This document shows positions 26,150 through 34,387 of a stretch of 64,000 nt of DNA, piece after piece. Each line of letters starts with the position of its first letter. Position 1 is the first letter of the stretch. Source of the stretch: Streptomyces pseudovenezuelae (GTDB lineage: Bacteria; Actinomycetota; Actinomycetes; Streptomycetales; Streptomycetaceae); NCBI RefSeq assembly GCF_029892565.1, contig NZ_JARXVH010000014.1, positions 1 to 64,000 on the forward strand, in the 5' to 3' direction. A program made the position numbers and the translations under genes. The notes below the pieces were generated by a model, which worked only from the letters and a program-made list of their open reading frames with translations, had not been told where the DNA came from and searched no databases.

Positions 26150-28240
26150 GTGACGCGCAGCGTGTACGTGACCGGGATCGACCGCGGCGACGGCCGCCAG
26201 GTCGTCGAGCTGGGAGTGATGGAGCTCCTGACCCGGCAGGTCGACCGGGTCGGGGTGTTCCGGCCGCTCGTCCACCACATCCCGGACCGCCTGTTCGAGC
26301 TGCTGCGCGCCCGCTACCGGCTGTCCCAGGACCCGGGCACCGTCTACGGCATGGACTACCACGAGGCGTCCGCCCTCCAGGCCGAGCAGGGGACCGACGA
26401 GCTGGTGTCGACCCTCGTCGACCGGTTCCACGTCGTCGCCCGCGACTACGACGTCGTCCTCGTCCTCGGCACCGACTTCGCCGACACCCAGCTCCCGGAC
26501 GAACTCTCCCTCAACGCCCGCCTCGCCAACGAGTTCGGGGCGTCCGTGATCCCCGTGGTGGGCGGCCGCAAGCAGCCCGCCGAGTCCGTGCTCGCCGAGA
26601 CGCGCAACGCCTACCGCGCCTACGCGGGCCTCGGCTGCGACGTCCTCGCGATGGTGACCAACCGGGTGGCCCGCGAGGACCGGGACGAGATCGCCGAGAG
26701 CCTCGCCTCCCGGCTCCCCGTGCCGTGCTACGTCCTGCCCGACGAGCCCGCGCTCGCCGCCCCCACGGTCTCGCAGATCGGCCAGGCCCTCGGCGCCAAG
26801 GTGCTGCTCGGCGACGAGTCCGGGCTCGCCCGGGACGTGCTGGACTTCGTCTTCGGCGGCGCGATGCTGCCGAACTTCCTGGGCGCCCTGACCCCGGGCT
26901 GTCTGGTCGTCACCCCGGGCGACCGCGCCGACCTGGTCGTCGGCTCGCTGGCCGCGCACAGCGCCGGCACCCCGCCGATCGCCGGCGTCCTGCTGACCCT
27001 GAACGAGGTGCCGACCGACGAGGTCCTCACCCTCGCCGGCCGCCTCGCCCCGGGCACCCCGGTCCTCTCGGTGGCCGGCAACAGCTTCACCACGGCCACC
27101 GAACTCTTCTCCCTGGAGGGGAAGTTGAACGCGGCCACCCCGAGGAAGGCGGAGACCGCGCTCGGCCTCTTCGAGCGGTACGTCGACAACACCGACCTCA
27201 CCCGCCGCGTCTCCGCCCCGAGCAGCGACCGCGTCACGCCGATGATGTTCGAGCACAAGCTGCTGGACCAGGCCCGCTCCGACCTGCGCCGGGTGGTCCT
27301 GCCGGAGGGCACCGAGCCGCGTGTCCTGCACGCCGCCGAGGTGCTGCTGCGCCGCGGGGTCTGCGACCTCACCCTGCTCGGCCCGCTCGACCAGATCCGC
27401 AAGCGCGCCGCCGACCTCGGCATCGACCTGGGCGACACCCAGTTGATCGACCCGGCCACCAGCGAGCTGCGCGACTCCTTCGCCGAGAAGTACGCCCGCT
27501 TCCGCGCCCACCGGGGCGTCACCGTCGAGTTGGCGTACGACGTCGTCTCGGACGTGAACTACTTCGGCACGCTGATGGTCCAGGAGGGCTACGCCGACGG
27601 CATGGTCTCCGGTTCCGTGCACTCCACCGCCGCGACCATCCGCCCCGCATTCGAGATCATCAAGACCAAGCCGGACGCGGACATCGTCTCGTCCGTCTTC
27701 TTCATGTGCCTCGCCGACAAGGTGCTGGTGTACGGCGACTGCGCCGTGAACCCGGACCCGAACGCCGAGCAGCTCGCCGACATCGCCATCCAATCGGCCG
27801 CCACCGCCGAGCAGTTCGGGGTGGAGCCGCGGATCGCGATGCTGTCGTACTCGACCGGTACGTCCGGCTCGGGCGCCGACGTCGACAAGGTGCGCGAGGC
27901 CACCGAGCTGGTGCGCGAGCGGCGTCCGGACCTGCGGATCGAGGGGCCGATCCAGTACGACGCCGCCGTCGAGCCGACCGTCGCCGCGACCAAGCTGCCG
28001 GGCTCCGAAGTCGCGGGCCAGGCCAGCGTGTTGATCTTCCCGGACCTCAACACCGGCAACAACACCTACAAGGCCGTGCAGCGTTCGGCCGGCGCGATCG
28101 CCATCGGCCCGGTGATGCAGGGACTGCGCAAGCCGGTCAACGACCTGTCCCGGGGCGCGCTCGTCCAGGACATCGTCAACACGGTCGCCATCACGGCGAT
28201 CCAGGCCCAGAACCCGAACGAGAAGGCAACCGTCCAGTGA
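26150..28240 (+). CDS. pta: Phosphate acetyltransferase, long form
   Basis: A 696-residue enzyme converting acetyl-CoA and phosphate to acetyl phosphate. Three domains: BioD-like N-terminal domain (SVYVTGIDRGDG, about 2-190), DRTGG domain (about 215-330), and catalytic PTA_PTB domain (about 360-690, starting MMFEHKLLDQARSDLRRVVLPEG). The P-loop position reads GIDRGDGRQ, lacking the GK(S/T) of a functional P-loop, so nucleotide binding there is doubtful. GTG 26150 has GGAGAG 7 nt before it. The stop overlaps ackA in GTGA. Confidence 0.95.
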   Translation: MTRSVYVTGIDRGDGRQVVELGVMELLTRQVDRVGVFRPLVHHIPDRLFELLRARYRLSQDPGTVYGMDYHEASALQAEQGTDELVSTLVDRFHVVARDYDVVLVLGTDFADTQLPDELSLNARLANEFGASVIPVVGGRKQPAESVLAETRNAYRAYAGLGCDVLAMVTNRVAREDRDEIAESLASRLPVPCYVLPDEPALAAPTVSQIGQALGAKVLLGDESGLARDVLDFVFGGAMLPNFLGALTPGCLVVTPGDRADLVVGSLAAHSAGTPPIAGVLLTLNEVPTDEVLTLAGRLAPGTPVLSVAGNSFTTATELFSLEGKLNAATPRKAETALGLFERYVDNTDLTRRVSAPSSDRVTPMMFEHKLLDQARSDLRRVVLPEGTEPRVLHAAEVLLRRGVCDLTLLGPLDQIRKRAADLGIDLGDTQLIDPATSELRDSFAEKYARFRAHRGVTVELAYDVVSDVNYFGTLMVQEGYADGMVSGSVHSTAATIRPAFEIIKTKPDADIVSSVFFMCLADKVLVYGDCAVNPDPNAEQLADIAIQSAATAEQFGVEPRIAMLSYSTGTSGSGADVDKVREATELVRERRPDLRIEGPIQYDAAVEPTVAATKLPGSEVAGQASVLIFPDLNTGNNTYKAVQRSAGAIAIGPVMQGLRKPVNDLSRGALVQDIVNTVAITAIQAQNPNEKATVQ

Positions 28241-29445
28241 GTCCGTCCCGTGTCCTCGTCCTCAACTCCGGCTCCTCGTCGGTGAAGTACCAGCTGCTCG
28301 ACATGAGCGACGGCGTCCGGCTGGCCGCGGGGCTCGTCGAGCGGATCGGCGAGGAGAGCGCGCGGCTGAAGCACGCGCACCTCACCAGCGGTGCCGTCCG
28401 GGAGTGGACCGGGCCGATCGCCGATCACGAGGCCGCGTTGAAGGCCCTGGCGGAAGAGCTGGACAAGGACGGCTTCGGCCTCGATTCGCCGGAGTTGGTC
28501 GCCATCGGGCACCGGGTGGTGCACGGCGGCAAGACCTTCACCGAGCCGACGGTCATCGACGAGGTCGTGCTCGCCGAGATCGAGCGGCTGATCCCGGTCG
28601 CGCCGCTGCACAACCCGGCCAACCTCATCGGCATCCGCACCGCGATGGCACTGCGCCCGGACCTCCCCCAGGTCGCCGTCTTCGACACCGCCTTCCACAC
28701 CACGATGCCGGAGTCGGCCGCGCGCTACGCGATCGACGTACAGGTCGCCGACGAGTACCGCGTCCGGCGCTACGGCTTCCACGGCACCTCGCACGCCTAC
28801 GTGTCCCGGGCGACGGCGAAGCTGCTCGGGAAGGCGCCCGAGGACGTCAACGTGATCGTGCTGCACCTCGGCAACGGCGCGTCCGCGTCCGCCGTGCGGG
28901 GCGGGAAGTGCGTGGACACCTCCATGGGGCTCACGCCTTTGGAGGGACTCGTGATGGGAACCCGCTCCGGGGACATCGATCCGGCCGTCATCTTCCATTT
29001 GGCACGTGTTGGCGGAATGTCCATCGATGAAATCGACACTCTTCTCAACAAGAAGAGCGGGCTCGTCGGCCTGTGCGGCGACAACGACATGCGGGAGATA
29101 CGCCGCCGGATCGACGAGGGCGACGCGAAGGCGCGGCTCGCCTTCGACATCTACATTCACCGCCTCAAGAAGTACATCGGCGCCTATTGCGCCGTGCTCG
29201 GTACGGTGGACGCGATCGCGTTCACGGCCGGAGTCGGCGAGAACGCGGCGCCGGTGCGCGAGGCGGCCGTCGCGGGCCTGGAGACCCTGGGCCTGTCGGT
29301 GGACGGCGCGCTGAACGCCGTACGCAGTGACCAGCCGCGGCTGATCTCGCCCGAGGACGCACGGGTGAAGGTGGCCGTGGTGCCGACCGACGAAGAACTG
29401 GAAATCGCGACGCAGACCTACGCACTGGTGAGACAGAGCGACTGA
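28237..29445 (+). CDS. ackA: Acetate kinase
   Basis: A 402-residue ASKHA-fold kinase that makes ATP and acetate from acetyl phosphate and ADP. Motifs: LNSGSSSVKYQL at 9-20, GHRVVHGG, GFHGTSHAYV, HLGNGASASAV, TPLEGLVMGTRSGDIDP, and FTAGVGENA near the end. GTG 28237 overlaps the pta stop by 4 nt; the frame is open far upstream but only because of pta in another phase. pta-ackA is a classic overflow and acetate-scavenging operon. Confidence 0.96.
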   Translation: MSPSRVLVLNSGSSSVKYQLLDMSDGVRLAAGLVERIGEESARLKHAHLTSGAVREWTGPIADHEAALKALAEELDKDGFGLDSPELVAIGHRVVHGGKTFTEPTVIDEVVLAEIERLIPVAPLHNPANLIGIRTAMALRPDLPQVAVFDTAFHTTMPESAARYAIDVQVADEYRVRRYGFHGTSHAYVSRATAKLLGKAPEDVNVIVLHLGNGASASAVRGGKCVDTSMGLTPLEGLVMGTRSGDIDPAVIFHLARVGGMSIDEIDTLLNKKSGLVGLCGDNDMREIRRRIDEGDAKARLAFDIYIHRLKKYIGAYCAVLGTVDAIAFTAGVGENAAPVREAAVAGLETLGLSVDGALNAVRSDQPRLISPEDARVKVAVVPTDEELEIATQTYALVRQSD

Positions 29446-29455
29446 GCGGTAACCG

Positions 29456-29548
29456 GCAATTGAGCACGGCCTCGCAATTGAGCACCGCCCCGCCCATTTG
29501 TTTCTTCCGCCAGACGGAATATTCCGTAGCGAAACAAACCGATAGGAT
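29456..29548 (+). promoter_or_regulatory. pyk control region: direct repeats, palindrome and -10 element
   Basis: GCAATTGAGCAC occurs twice (29456-29467, 29474-29485). A perfect 14-bp palindrome ACGGAATATTCCGT lies at 29514-29527, flanked by TTGTTTC (29498-29504) and GAAACAA (29531-29537). TAGGAT (29543-29548) is 6 nt before the pyk ATG, so the mRNA may be leaderless; AGGA could instead serve as ribosome site. The palindrome falls at the -35 position, a natural repressor site. Confidence 0.5.
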
Positions 29549-29554
29549 CGTCCC

Positions 29555-30982
29555 ATGCGCCGTTCGAAAATCGTCTGTACTCTCGGCCCCGCGGTCGACT
29601 CCCACGAAATGCTGGTCTCGATGATCGAGGCCGGAATGAACGTGGCCCGGTTCAACTTCAGCCACGGCACCCACGCCGAGCACCAGGGCCGGTACGACCG
29701 GGTCCGTGCCGCCGCCAAGGAGACCGGCCGGGCCATCGGGGTCCTCGCCGACCTGCAGGGCCCGAAGATCCGTCTGGAGACCTTCGCCGAGGGCCCGGTG
29801 GAGCTGGAGCGCGGCGACGAGTTCGTCATCACGACCGAGGACGTGCCGGGCGACAAGCACATCTGCGGCACGACCTACAAGGGCCTGCCGGGCGACGTCT
29901 CGCGCGGCGACCAGATCCTCATCAACGACGGCAACGTCGAGCTGAAGGTCCTCGACGTCGAGGGCCCGCGGGTCAGGACGATCGTCATCGAGGGCGGTGT
30001 CGTCTCCGACCACAAGGGCATCAACCTCCCGGGCACGGCCGTGAACGTGCCGGCGCTGTCCGAGAAGGACATCGAGGACCTGCGCTTCGCACTGCGCATG
30101 GGCTGCGACATGGTCGCCCTGTCCTTCGTCCGGGACGCCAAGGACGTCGCCGACGTCCACAAGGTCATGGACGAGGAGGGCCACCGCGTCCCCGTCATCG
30201 CCAAGGTGGAGAAGCCGCAGGCGGTCGACAACATGGAGGACGTCGTGATGGCGTTCGACGGCGTGATGGTCGCCCGTGGCGACCTGGCCGTCGAGTACCC
30301 GCTCGAGAAGGTCCCCATGGTGCAGAAGCGGCTCATCGAGCTGTGCCGCCGCAACGCCAAGCCGGTGATCGTGGCGACCCAGATGATGGAGTCGATGATC
30401 ACCAACTCCCGCCCCACGCGCGCCGAGGCCTCCGACGTGGCCAACGCGATCCTGGACGGCGCGGACGCGGTCATGCTGTCCGCCGAGTCGAGCGTCGGCG
30501 CGTACCCGATCGAGACGGTCAAGACCATGTCGAAGATCGTCGTGGCGGCGGAGCAGGAGCTGATGAGCAAGGGCCTGCAGCCCCTGGTCCCCGGCAAGAA
30601 GCCGCGCACGCAGAGCGGTTCGGTCGCGCGTGCCGCGTGCGAGATCGCGGACTTCCTGGGCGGCCGGGGCCTGGTGGCCTTCACCCAGTCCGGCGACACC
30701 GCCCGCCGCCTCTCGCGCTACCGCGCCGCGCAGCCGATCATCGCCTTCACCACCGACGAGAACACCCGCAACCAGCTGGCGCTCAGCTGGGGCGTCGAGT
30801 CGCACGTCGTGCCGTTCGTGAACAGCACCGACGAGATGGTCGACATGGTCGACCAGGAGATCGCCAAGATCAACCGCTTCAGCCCCGGCGACGTCGTCAT
30901 CATCACCGCCGGCTCGCCCCCCGGCGTCCCCGGCACCACCAACATGCTCCGCGTCCACCACATCGGCGGCGTCAGCAACTGA
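29555..30982 (+). CDS. pyk: Pyruvate kinase
   Basis: A 475-residue enzyme converting phosphoenolpyruvate and ADP to pyruvate and ATP. RRSKIVCTLGPAVDS at the N-terminus, MNVARFNFSHGTHAEH, active-site IAKVEKPQAVDNMEDV (Lys-Glu), MVARGDLAVEYP, and KPVIVATQMMESM. The C-terminal allosteric domain is complete. It lies 109 nt after ackA with its own control region. S. coelicolor has two pyruvate kinases; this corresponds, from memory, to Pyk2. Confidence 0.96.
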   Translation: MRRSKIVCTLGPAVDSHEMLVSMIEAGMNVARFNFSHGTHAEHQGRYDRVRAAAKETGRAIGVLADLQGPKIRLETFAEGPVELERGDEFVITTEDVPGDKHICGTTYKGLPGDVSRGDQILINDGNVELKVLDVEGPRVRTIVIEGGVVSDHKGINLPGTAVNVPALSEKDIEDLRFALRMGCDMVALSFVRDAKDVADVHKVMDEEGHRVPVIAKVEKPQAVDNMEDVVMAFDGVMVARGDLAVEYPLEKVPMVQKRLIELCRRNAKPVIVATQMMESMITNSRPTRAEASDVANAILDGADAVMLSAESSVGAYPIETVKTMSKIVVAAEQELMSKGLQPLVPGKKPRTQSGSVARAACEIADFLGGRGLVAFTQSGDTARRLSRYRAAQPIIAFTTDENTRNQLALSWGVESHVVPFVNSTDEMVDMVDQEIAKINRFSPGDVVIITAGSPPGVPGTTNMLRVHHIGGVSN

Positions 30983-31018
30983 CGCCCCCGAAAAGGCTCT
31001 TGAAGCCCGCTGTACGAC

Positions 31019-31055
31019 GCTGAGGGCGCCCCCTGTGACAGGGGGCGCCCTCAGC
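31019..31055. terminator. 17-bp perfect hairpin between convergent genes
   Basis: Arms 31019-31035 and 31039-31055 pair perfectly around a TGA loop. It lies 37 nt after the pyk stop and 37 nt from the stop of the minus-strand Ser-rich protein gene, so it serves both. A short GTCTT follows on the plus strand. Confidence 0.85.
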
Positions 31056-31091
31056 GTCTTGTGCGGCTCCCGGACGGGCTTGTGGTGATGC

Positions 31092-32411
31092 TCAGTCGGT
31101 GGTGTAGACGTGCATCCCGGGGATGTGCAGCGTGCCGCCGAACTGCGCGGCCTGGACGACCTTCACGTTGGTGAAGTAGATCAGCGGGATGTTCAGCGGG
31201 GGCGGGTTGTCGGGGTCGAACGTGATCGGGATCAGCCCGAACAGGTTCCCCGAGATGCTCTCCGTGTACATCGTGGTGTCGCCGTCGGTGATCGTGGACG
31301 TCGAGCCCTTGGAGGCCTGCACGTGGTAGGTCTTGCCGGACTGTTCGTCGTTGACCGTCTGGTGCAGGTCGCCGATGTCGGTGCCGCTGGAGATGACGTA
31401 CTTCAGCACCTTCTTCTTGGTGCCGTTGGCCGTCTTCACCTCGACGACGCCCTGGTAGTCGGCACCCTTGAGGAGCAGCGAGCTGGCGTTCAGGTACCAG
31501 GGGTCGTCCGCCACCGGCACCTTGTTGTCGACGCCGCTCTCGTCGTCCGTGGCGGTCGGGCAGTCGTCCGCGTCCGTGGAGGAGCTCGGCGACGGGCTCG
31601 GGCTCGCGGACGAGGTCGCCTCGTCGGCCGCCTCCTTGGCGGCGTCGGTGGTGTCCTTCGCCGCCTTCGACGCCTTGTCGGTGGTGTCCTTCACGGTGTC
31701 GTCGACCGTGTCGGTGAGCTTCTTGGTGGTGTCCTTGACGGTGCCCGAGACGTCGGACGAGGTGTCCTTGCTCGCGCTCTCCGACGGGGACGCCGACGGC
31801 GACGGGCTGGTGCTCGTGGTGGAGCTGTCGCTCGAACCGCCACCGGTGAGGATGTCCCCGATGGTGTCGCCGATGGTGTCCAGCAGGCCACCGCTGCTCT
31901 CGGACGCCGAGGGCGACGGCGTGGCGGTGTCACCGCCGGAGTCGCCGGAACCGCCGCTCTTGGACGGGGACGGCGTGGGCGTCGCCTTGTCGTCGGAACC
32001 TGAATCCGACGAAGGGGTCTTGCCCGGGTCCGAGTCCGAACCGGAGTCCGAGGAAGGCGTCTCCGAGGGGCTCGGCGTCGCCGTGCCGGTCGACTCGCTC
32101 GCGGACGGCGAGGGCGAACCCGACGCGTCGTCGGAGTCCTCCAGCGCCGCGAGGCAGTCCTTGTACTCGTCCGCGGTCAGGCTCTTGGAGCTCGGCGACG
32201 GCGAGGAGCCGTTGCCGTCGGCGAGCGCGAGGCTCGATGTGAACCCCATACCCACGATGACCGCCGTCGGCATGGCCGCCATGGCTATCGCCTTGCCGGC
32301 CGGCATGTGGAACCTGGTGAACAGCGGCTTCTTGGGTGCCGCGTGGCGCGGCCCGGTTCTCACACGGGACTCGTCCACATCCGTCCCGTGGGTCACCTCG
32401 TCAGCCGGCAC
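31092..32411 (-). CDS. Ser/Pro-rich secreted protein with LEA-like segment and conserved C-terminal domain
   Basis: About 439 residues, third gene of a DUF6230-DUF6114 operon. A hydrophobic stretch AIAMAAMPTAVIVGMGFTSSLALA (about 38-61) acts as signal peptide. Then come a Ser/Pro/Asp-rich tract (SPSPSASES, TPSSDSGSD repeated, about 70-190), a charged amphipathic stretch with repeated KDTT/KAAKDTTDAAKEAADEA units (about 225-275) like LEA proteins, a second Ser-Pro tract, and a compact domain of about 140 residues ending in GTLHIPGMHVYTTD. GTG 32411 (GGAGG, 4 nt upstream) overlaps the end of the DUF6114 gene by 11 nt. Function unknown; probably surface-exposed. Confidence 0.78.
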   Translation of the reverse strand: MPADEVTHGTDVDESRVRTGPRHAAPKKPLFTRFHMPAGKAIAMAAMPTAVIVGMGFTSSLALADGNGSSPSPSSKSLTADEYKDCLAALEDSDDASGSPSPSASESTGTATPSPSETPSSDSGSDSDPGKTPSSDSGSDDKATPTPSPSKSGGSGDSGGDTATPSPSASESSGGLLDTIGDTIGDILTGGGSSDSSTTSTSPSPSASPSESASKDTSSDVSGTVKDTTKKLTDTVDDTVKDTTDKASKAAKDTTDAAKEAADEATSSASPSPSPSSSTDADDCPTATDDESGVDNKVPVADDPWYLNASSLLLKGADYQGVVEVKTANGTKKKVLKYVISSGTDIGDLHQTVNDEQSGKTYHVQASKGSTSTITDGDTTMYTESISGNLFGLIPITFDPDNPPPLNIPLIYFTNVKVVQAAQFGGTLHIPGMHVYTTD

Positions 32412-32961
32412 TGTGCCTCCCGTTCGCCCCGTTGGCCGGGCTCGTTCCTGACAGATCGTTCGGCTCGCCCACCACGGGCTTGAGGATGGTGGTGTCCGGG
32501 TCGTTCCCCTCGGGAGCGCCACCGGTTCCCCGGGGCTCCTCGTACGCCCGCTCATCGGCGGGCGGCGCACCCGGCGCCCACGACACGGCCATCGCGCCGC
32601 CGACGAGGGCGAGCAGGAAGCCGATCAGGAAGCCACCGAGGTTGGACACGGGGATGGACACCAGCCCGAGCAGGATCGAGGCGACGCCCGCGAAGGTGCG
32701 GACGTGCTTCTGGAACCAGAGGCTGAAGCCCAGGACGACGAGCAGCACACCGATGATCAGGGACCCGGCACCCGCAGTGGTGGCCATCGCCAACGTGAGG
32801 TGACCGATCTGCAGATTCGCGTACGGGAAGTACGCGATGGGGACTCCGGCGAGCATGACGAACAGGCCGGCCCAGAACGGCCGGTCGCCCCGCCAGGCGC
32901 GGAACTGCAGCCTCCGGCGGCTGAACTGGCCGTCGGACACGGCAGGAGTCTCGGCGCTCAT
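32401..32961 (-). CDS. DUF6114 integral membrane protein
   Basis: A 186-residue protein with four membrane segments (about 29-48, 55-79, 85-105, 112-135) and a hydrophilic Pro/Gly-rich tail. RAWRGDRPFWAGLFVMLAGVPIAYFPYANLQIGHLT at the start is typical of this actinobacterial family, always seen by my recollection next to a DUF6230 secreted protein. ATG 32961 has GGGAG 9 nt upstream. It may anchor or export the flanking secreted proteins; that is inference from gene order. Confidence 0.82.
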   Translation of the reverse strand: MSAETPAVSDGQFSRRRLQFRAWRGDRPFWAGLFVMLAGVPIAYFPYANLQIGHLTLAMATTAGAGSLIIGVLLVVLGFSLWFQKHVRTFAGVASILLGLVSIPVSNLGGFLIGFLLALVGGAMAVSWAPGAPPADERAYEEPRGTGGAPEGNDPDTTILKPVVGEPNDLSGTSPANGANGRHSAG

Positions 32962-33063
32962 GGAAAACAGCTCCCTGGTGCGGCTTTTCTGTGGTGTGGT
33001 GCTGGTGGTGTTGGTGTGGTGGTGGAGAGTTGTACAGGCGGTGAAGAAAGCCCGCGAAGAGTG

Positions 33064-33098
33064 GACGGGCGGGGGCGCCAGAGGCTCCCCCGCCCGTC
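33064..33098 (-). terminator. 12-bp hairpin after the DUF6230 gene (possible attenuator)
   Basis: Arms 33064-33075 and 33087-33098 (GACGGGCGGGGG and its complement) with an 11-nt loop, 9 nt downstream of the DUF6230 stop. With no T-run and more genes of the same operon beyond, it probably lowers rather than ends transcription, giving more of the first protein. Confidence 0.5.
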
Positions 33099-33107
33099 AG
33101 TGAGTGC

Positions 33108-33740
33108 TTAGAAGCACTCCTTGACACCCGTCGACACCGACATGTGCAGACCGCTGAGCTTGAAGGTTCCGGCGGTGGTGGCCCACGCCGTCTGCTTCAC
33201 ACCGGTCAGCGAGGCCGAGTCGGCCTGCTGTGCGAATCCGTACGGGTTCGCGGTGTCGCCCTTCTGAATGCCGGGACCCTTGTTGGCGTCCTTGGCCGCG
33301 ACGCCGATGTCGATGCCCTTGAACGTGGCATCGGCACTGAGGTCGTCGAGGTCGATGTACAGGTTGTCGGCCTCGACCGGCTTGGCCCCGCCGCCCGCCT
33401 TCAGGATCAGGCTGACGCTGCCCAGCAGCGGGATGTCCGGGGTGACCACGGACTGGCACAGGTTCTTGATGGTCGCCGACTTGAACGCCGAGACCGCGAC
33501 CGGGTGTGCCGTCTTCTTGCCGTCGAGGGTGTACCCCGAGTCAATGGCCCCGTACTGCGAGAAGCCGGTGCCTTCCAGCGACTCGGCCGACACCTTGAAC
33601 TGCTGGCCGGACACGCTGAATGACGCGGCGAGAGCACCCTGGGCAAGGGCGACACCTATCGCGGCCGTAGCGGCGACGCTGGGCACCATGACCACAGCGA
33701 ACCGCTTCCATCTCGTCCCGCCACGCACCTGGGACTCCAT
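33108..33740 (-). CDS. DUF6230 secreted protein (often annotated cholesterol esterase)
   Basis: A 210-residue secreted protein. Signal peptide RWKRFAVVMVPSVAATAAIGVALAQGALA ends near residue 38. The mature part is beta-rich and carries two Cys (NLCQSV; EECF-like terminal KECF), likely one disulfide. No esterase motif (GXSXG) is present, so the common name cholesterol esterase is unsupported. Its end GTFKLSGLHMSVSTG resembles the end of the Ser-rich protein two genes on (GTLHIPGMHVYTTD). ATG 33740 has AAGGAGG 5 nt upstream, a strong site. First gene of the operon. Confidence 0.82.
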   Translation of the reverse strand: MESQVRGGTRWKRFAVVMVPSVAATAAIGVALAQGALAASFSVSGQQFKVSAESLEGTGFSQYGAIDSGYTLDGKKTAHPVAVSAFKSATIKNLCQSVVTPDIPLLGSVSLILKAGGGAKPVEADNLYIDLDDLSADATFKGIDIGVAAKDANKGPGIQKGDTANPYGFAQQADSASLTGVKQTAWATTAGTFKLSGLHMSVSTGVKECF

Positions 33741-34118
33741 ATTTCCTCCTTCTCGGACGTACATCTCCTGGCCCTGACTGCCCCATTGGTCGGCTCAGCC
33801 GGGCAGGGATGGGAGAAGTGCTACGTCCTCGGGAAGGGGAGCGCCCGTACTCGGAGGCGCTGAACAGCGCACCGATCACCGGCGATCACCCCCGAGCGAC
33901 AACCACTGGTCGCGCCTGACACGCATCACGCACAACCCTGCTGGACAGGCTCCACCCGTTGGGCGAAGACCCCCCTGTCCAAGAGCCGGCACCCGGGGCG
34001 TCGGCTCTGCTCGGTGGGGACCCAAGGAACTCCCGCGACCCGACCGGCTGTCGGAGTACGGGAATGGACCGAGCGTCGCCGATCGTGGTGCATTCTCGCC
34101 GCCCGCACAAGGGGGTTC

Positions 34119-34134
34119 GTTACTGGCTAGTAAC
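34119..34134. promoter_or_regulatory. Palindrome GTTACT-N4-AGTAAC
   Basis: A perfect 6+6 dyad about 380 nt upstream of the DUF6230 start. A second related dyad TTACT-N3-AGTAA lies at 34250-34262, 130 nt further on. They look like sites for a TetR-type regulator; the TetR gene at 35569 is the nearest candidate, but nothing links them directly. Confidence 0.45.
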
Positions 34135-34249
34135 GGCCGGATAACCGAACAACGACCCACAGGTCTCGACCGGCGACGCAGGGTGCCCCAAGGCGTCAGG
34201 ACAAACCATTTGACACCGGGACAGAATCCGACAGACCGACGCCCAGAAC

Positions 34250-34262
34250 TTACTCGCAGTAA
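34250..34262. promoter_or_regulatory. Second TTACT/AGTAA dyad
   Basis: TTACT (34250-34254), CGC, AGTAA (34258-34262). The spacer is one base shorter than in the 34119 dyad, so the two may not be equivalent. It lies directly beside the long hairpin at 34265. Confidence 0.35.
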
Positions 34263-34264
34263 CA

Positions 34265-34302
34265 GCGGCCGCGATTACCAAGTTTTGGTAAAGCGCGGCC
34301 GC
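34265..34302. terminator. Long hairpin with NotI-type arms
   Basis: Outer stem GCGGCCGCG/CGCGGCCGC (9 bp), a 1/2-nt internal bulge, inner stem TTACCAA/TTGGTAA (7 bp) and a GTT loop. It is 86 nt past the stop of the thioredoxin-TPR gene, so it can terminate that transcript; the outer arms are each self-complementary octamers plus one base. Confidence 0.55.
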
Positions 34303-34387
34303 ACTGACGCTCTGTCGGCAAATCTTTCACTCGGGCAACACAAGCACCGGCGTTTAGTGACTGGTCAGAACCGGCCCGGCGACCCGC

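Larger units (their letters stand above)
33741..34387. other. 647-nt gene-free region upstream of the DUF6230 operon
   Basis: Contains no credible gene; short frames here lack ribosome sites and normal codon use. It holds two TTACT/AGTAA dyads and a long hairpin (listed separately). The segment 34140-34350 is more AT-rich than the surroundings, and contains TTGACA at 34210-34215 without a matching -10. Confidence 0.6.

Noticed and set aside
33108..33740. Cholesterol esterase
   Set aside because: No GXSXG nucleophile motif or alpha/beta-hydrolase pattern.
33876..34160. Minus-strand frame of 94 residues in the DUF6230 upstream region
   Set aside because: No ribosome site, codon positions not GC-biased as in real genes, several overlapping frames equally open.
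34210..34215. TTGACA as a promoter -35
   Set aside because: No -10 element at 16-19 nt downstream.
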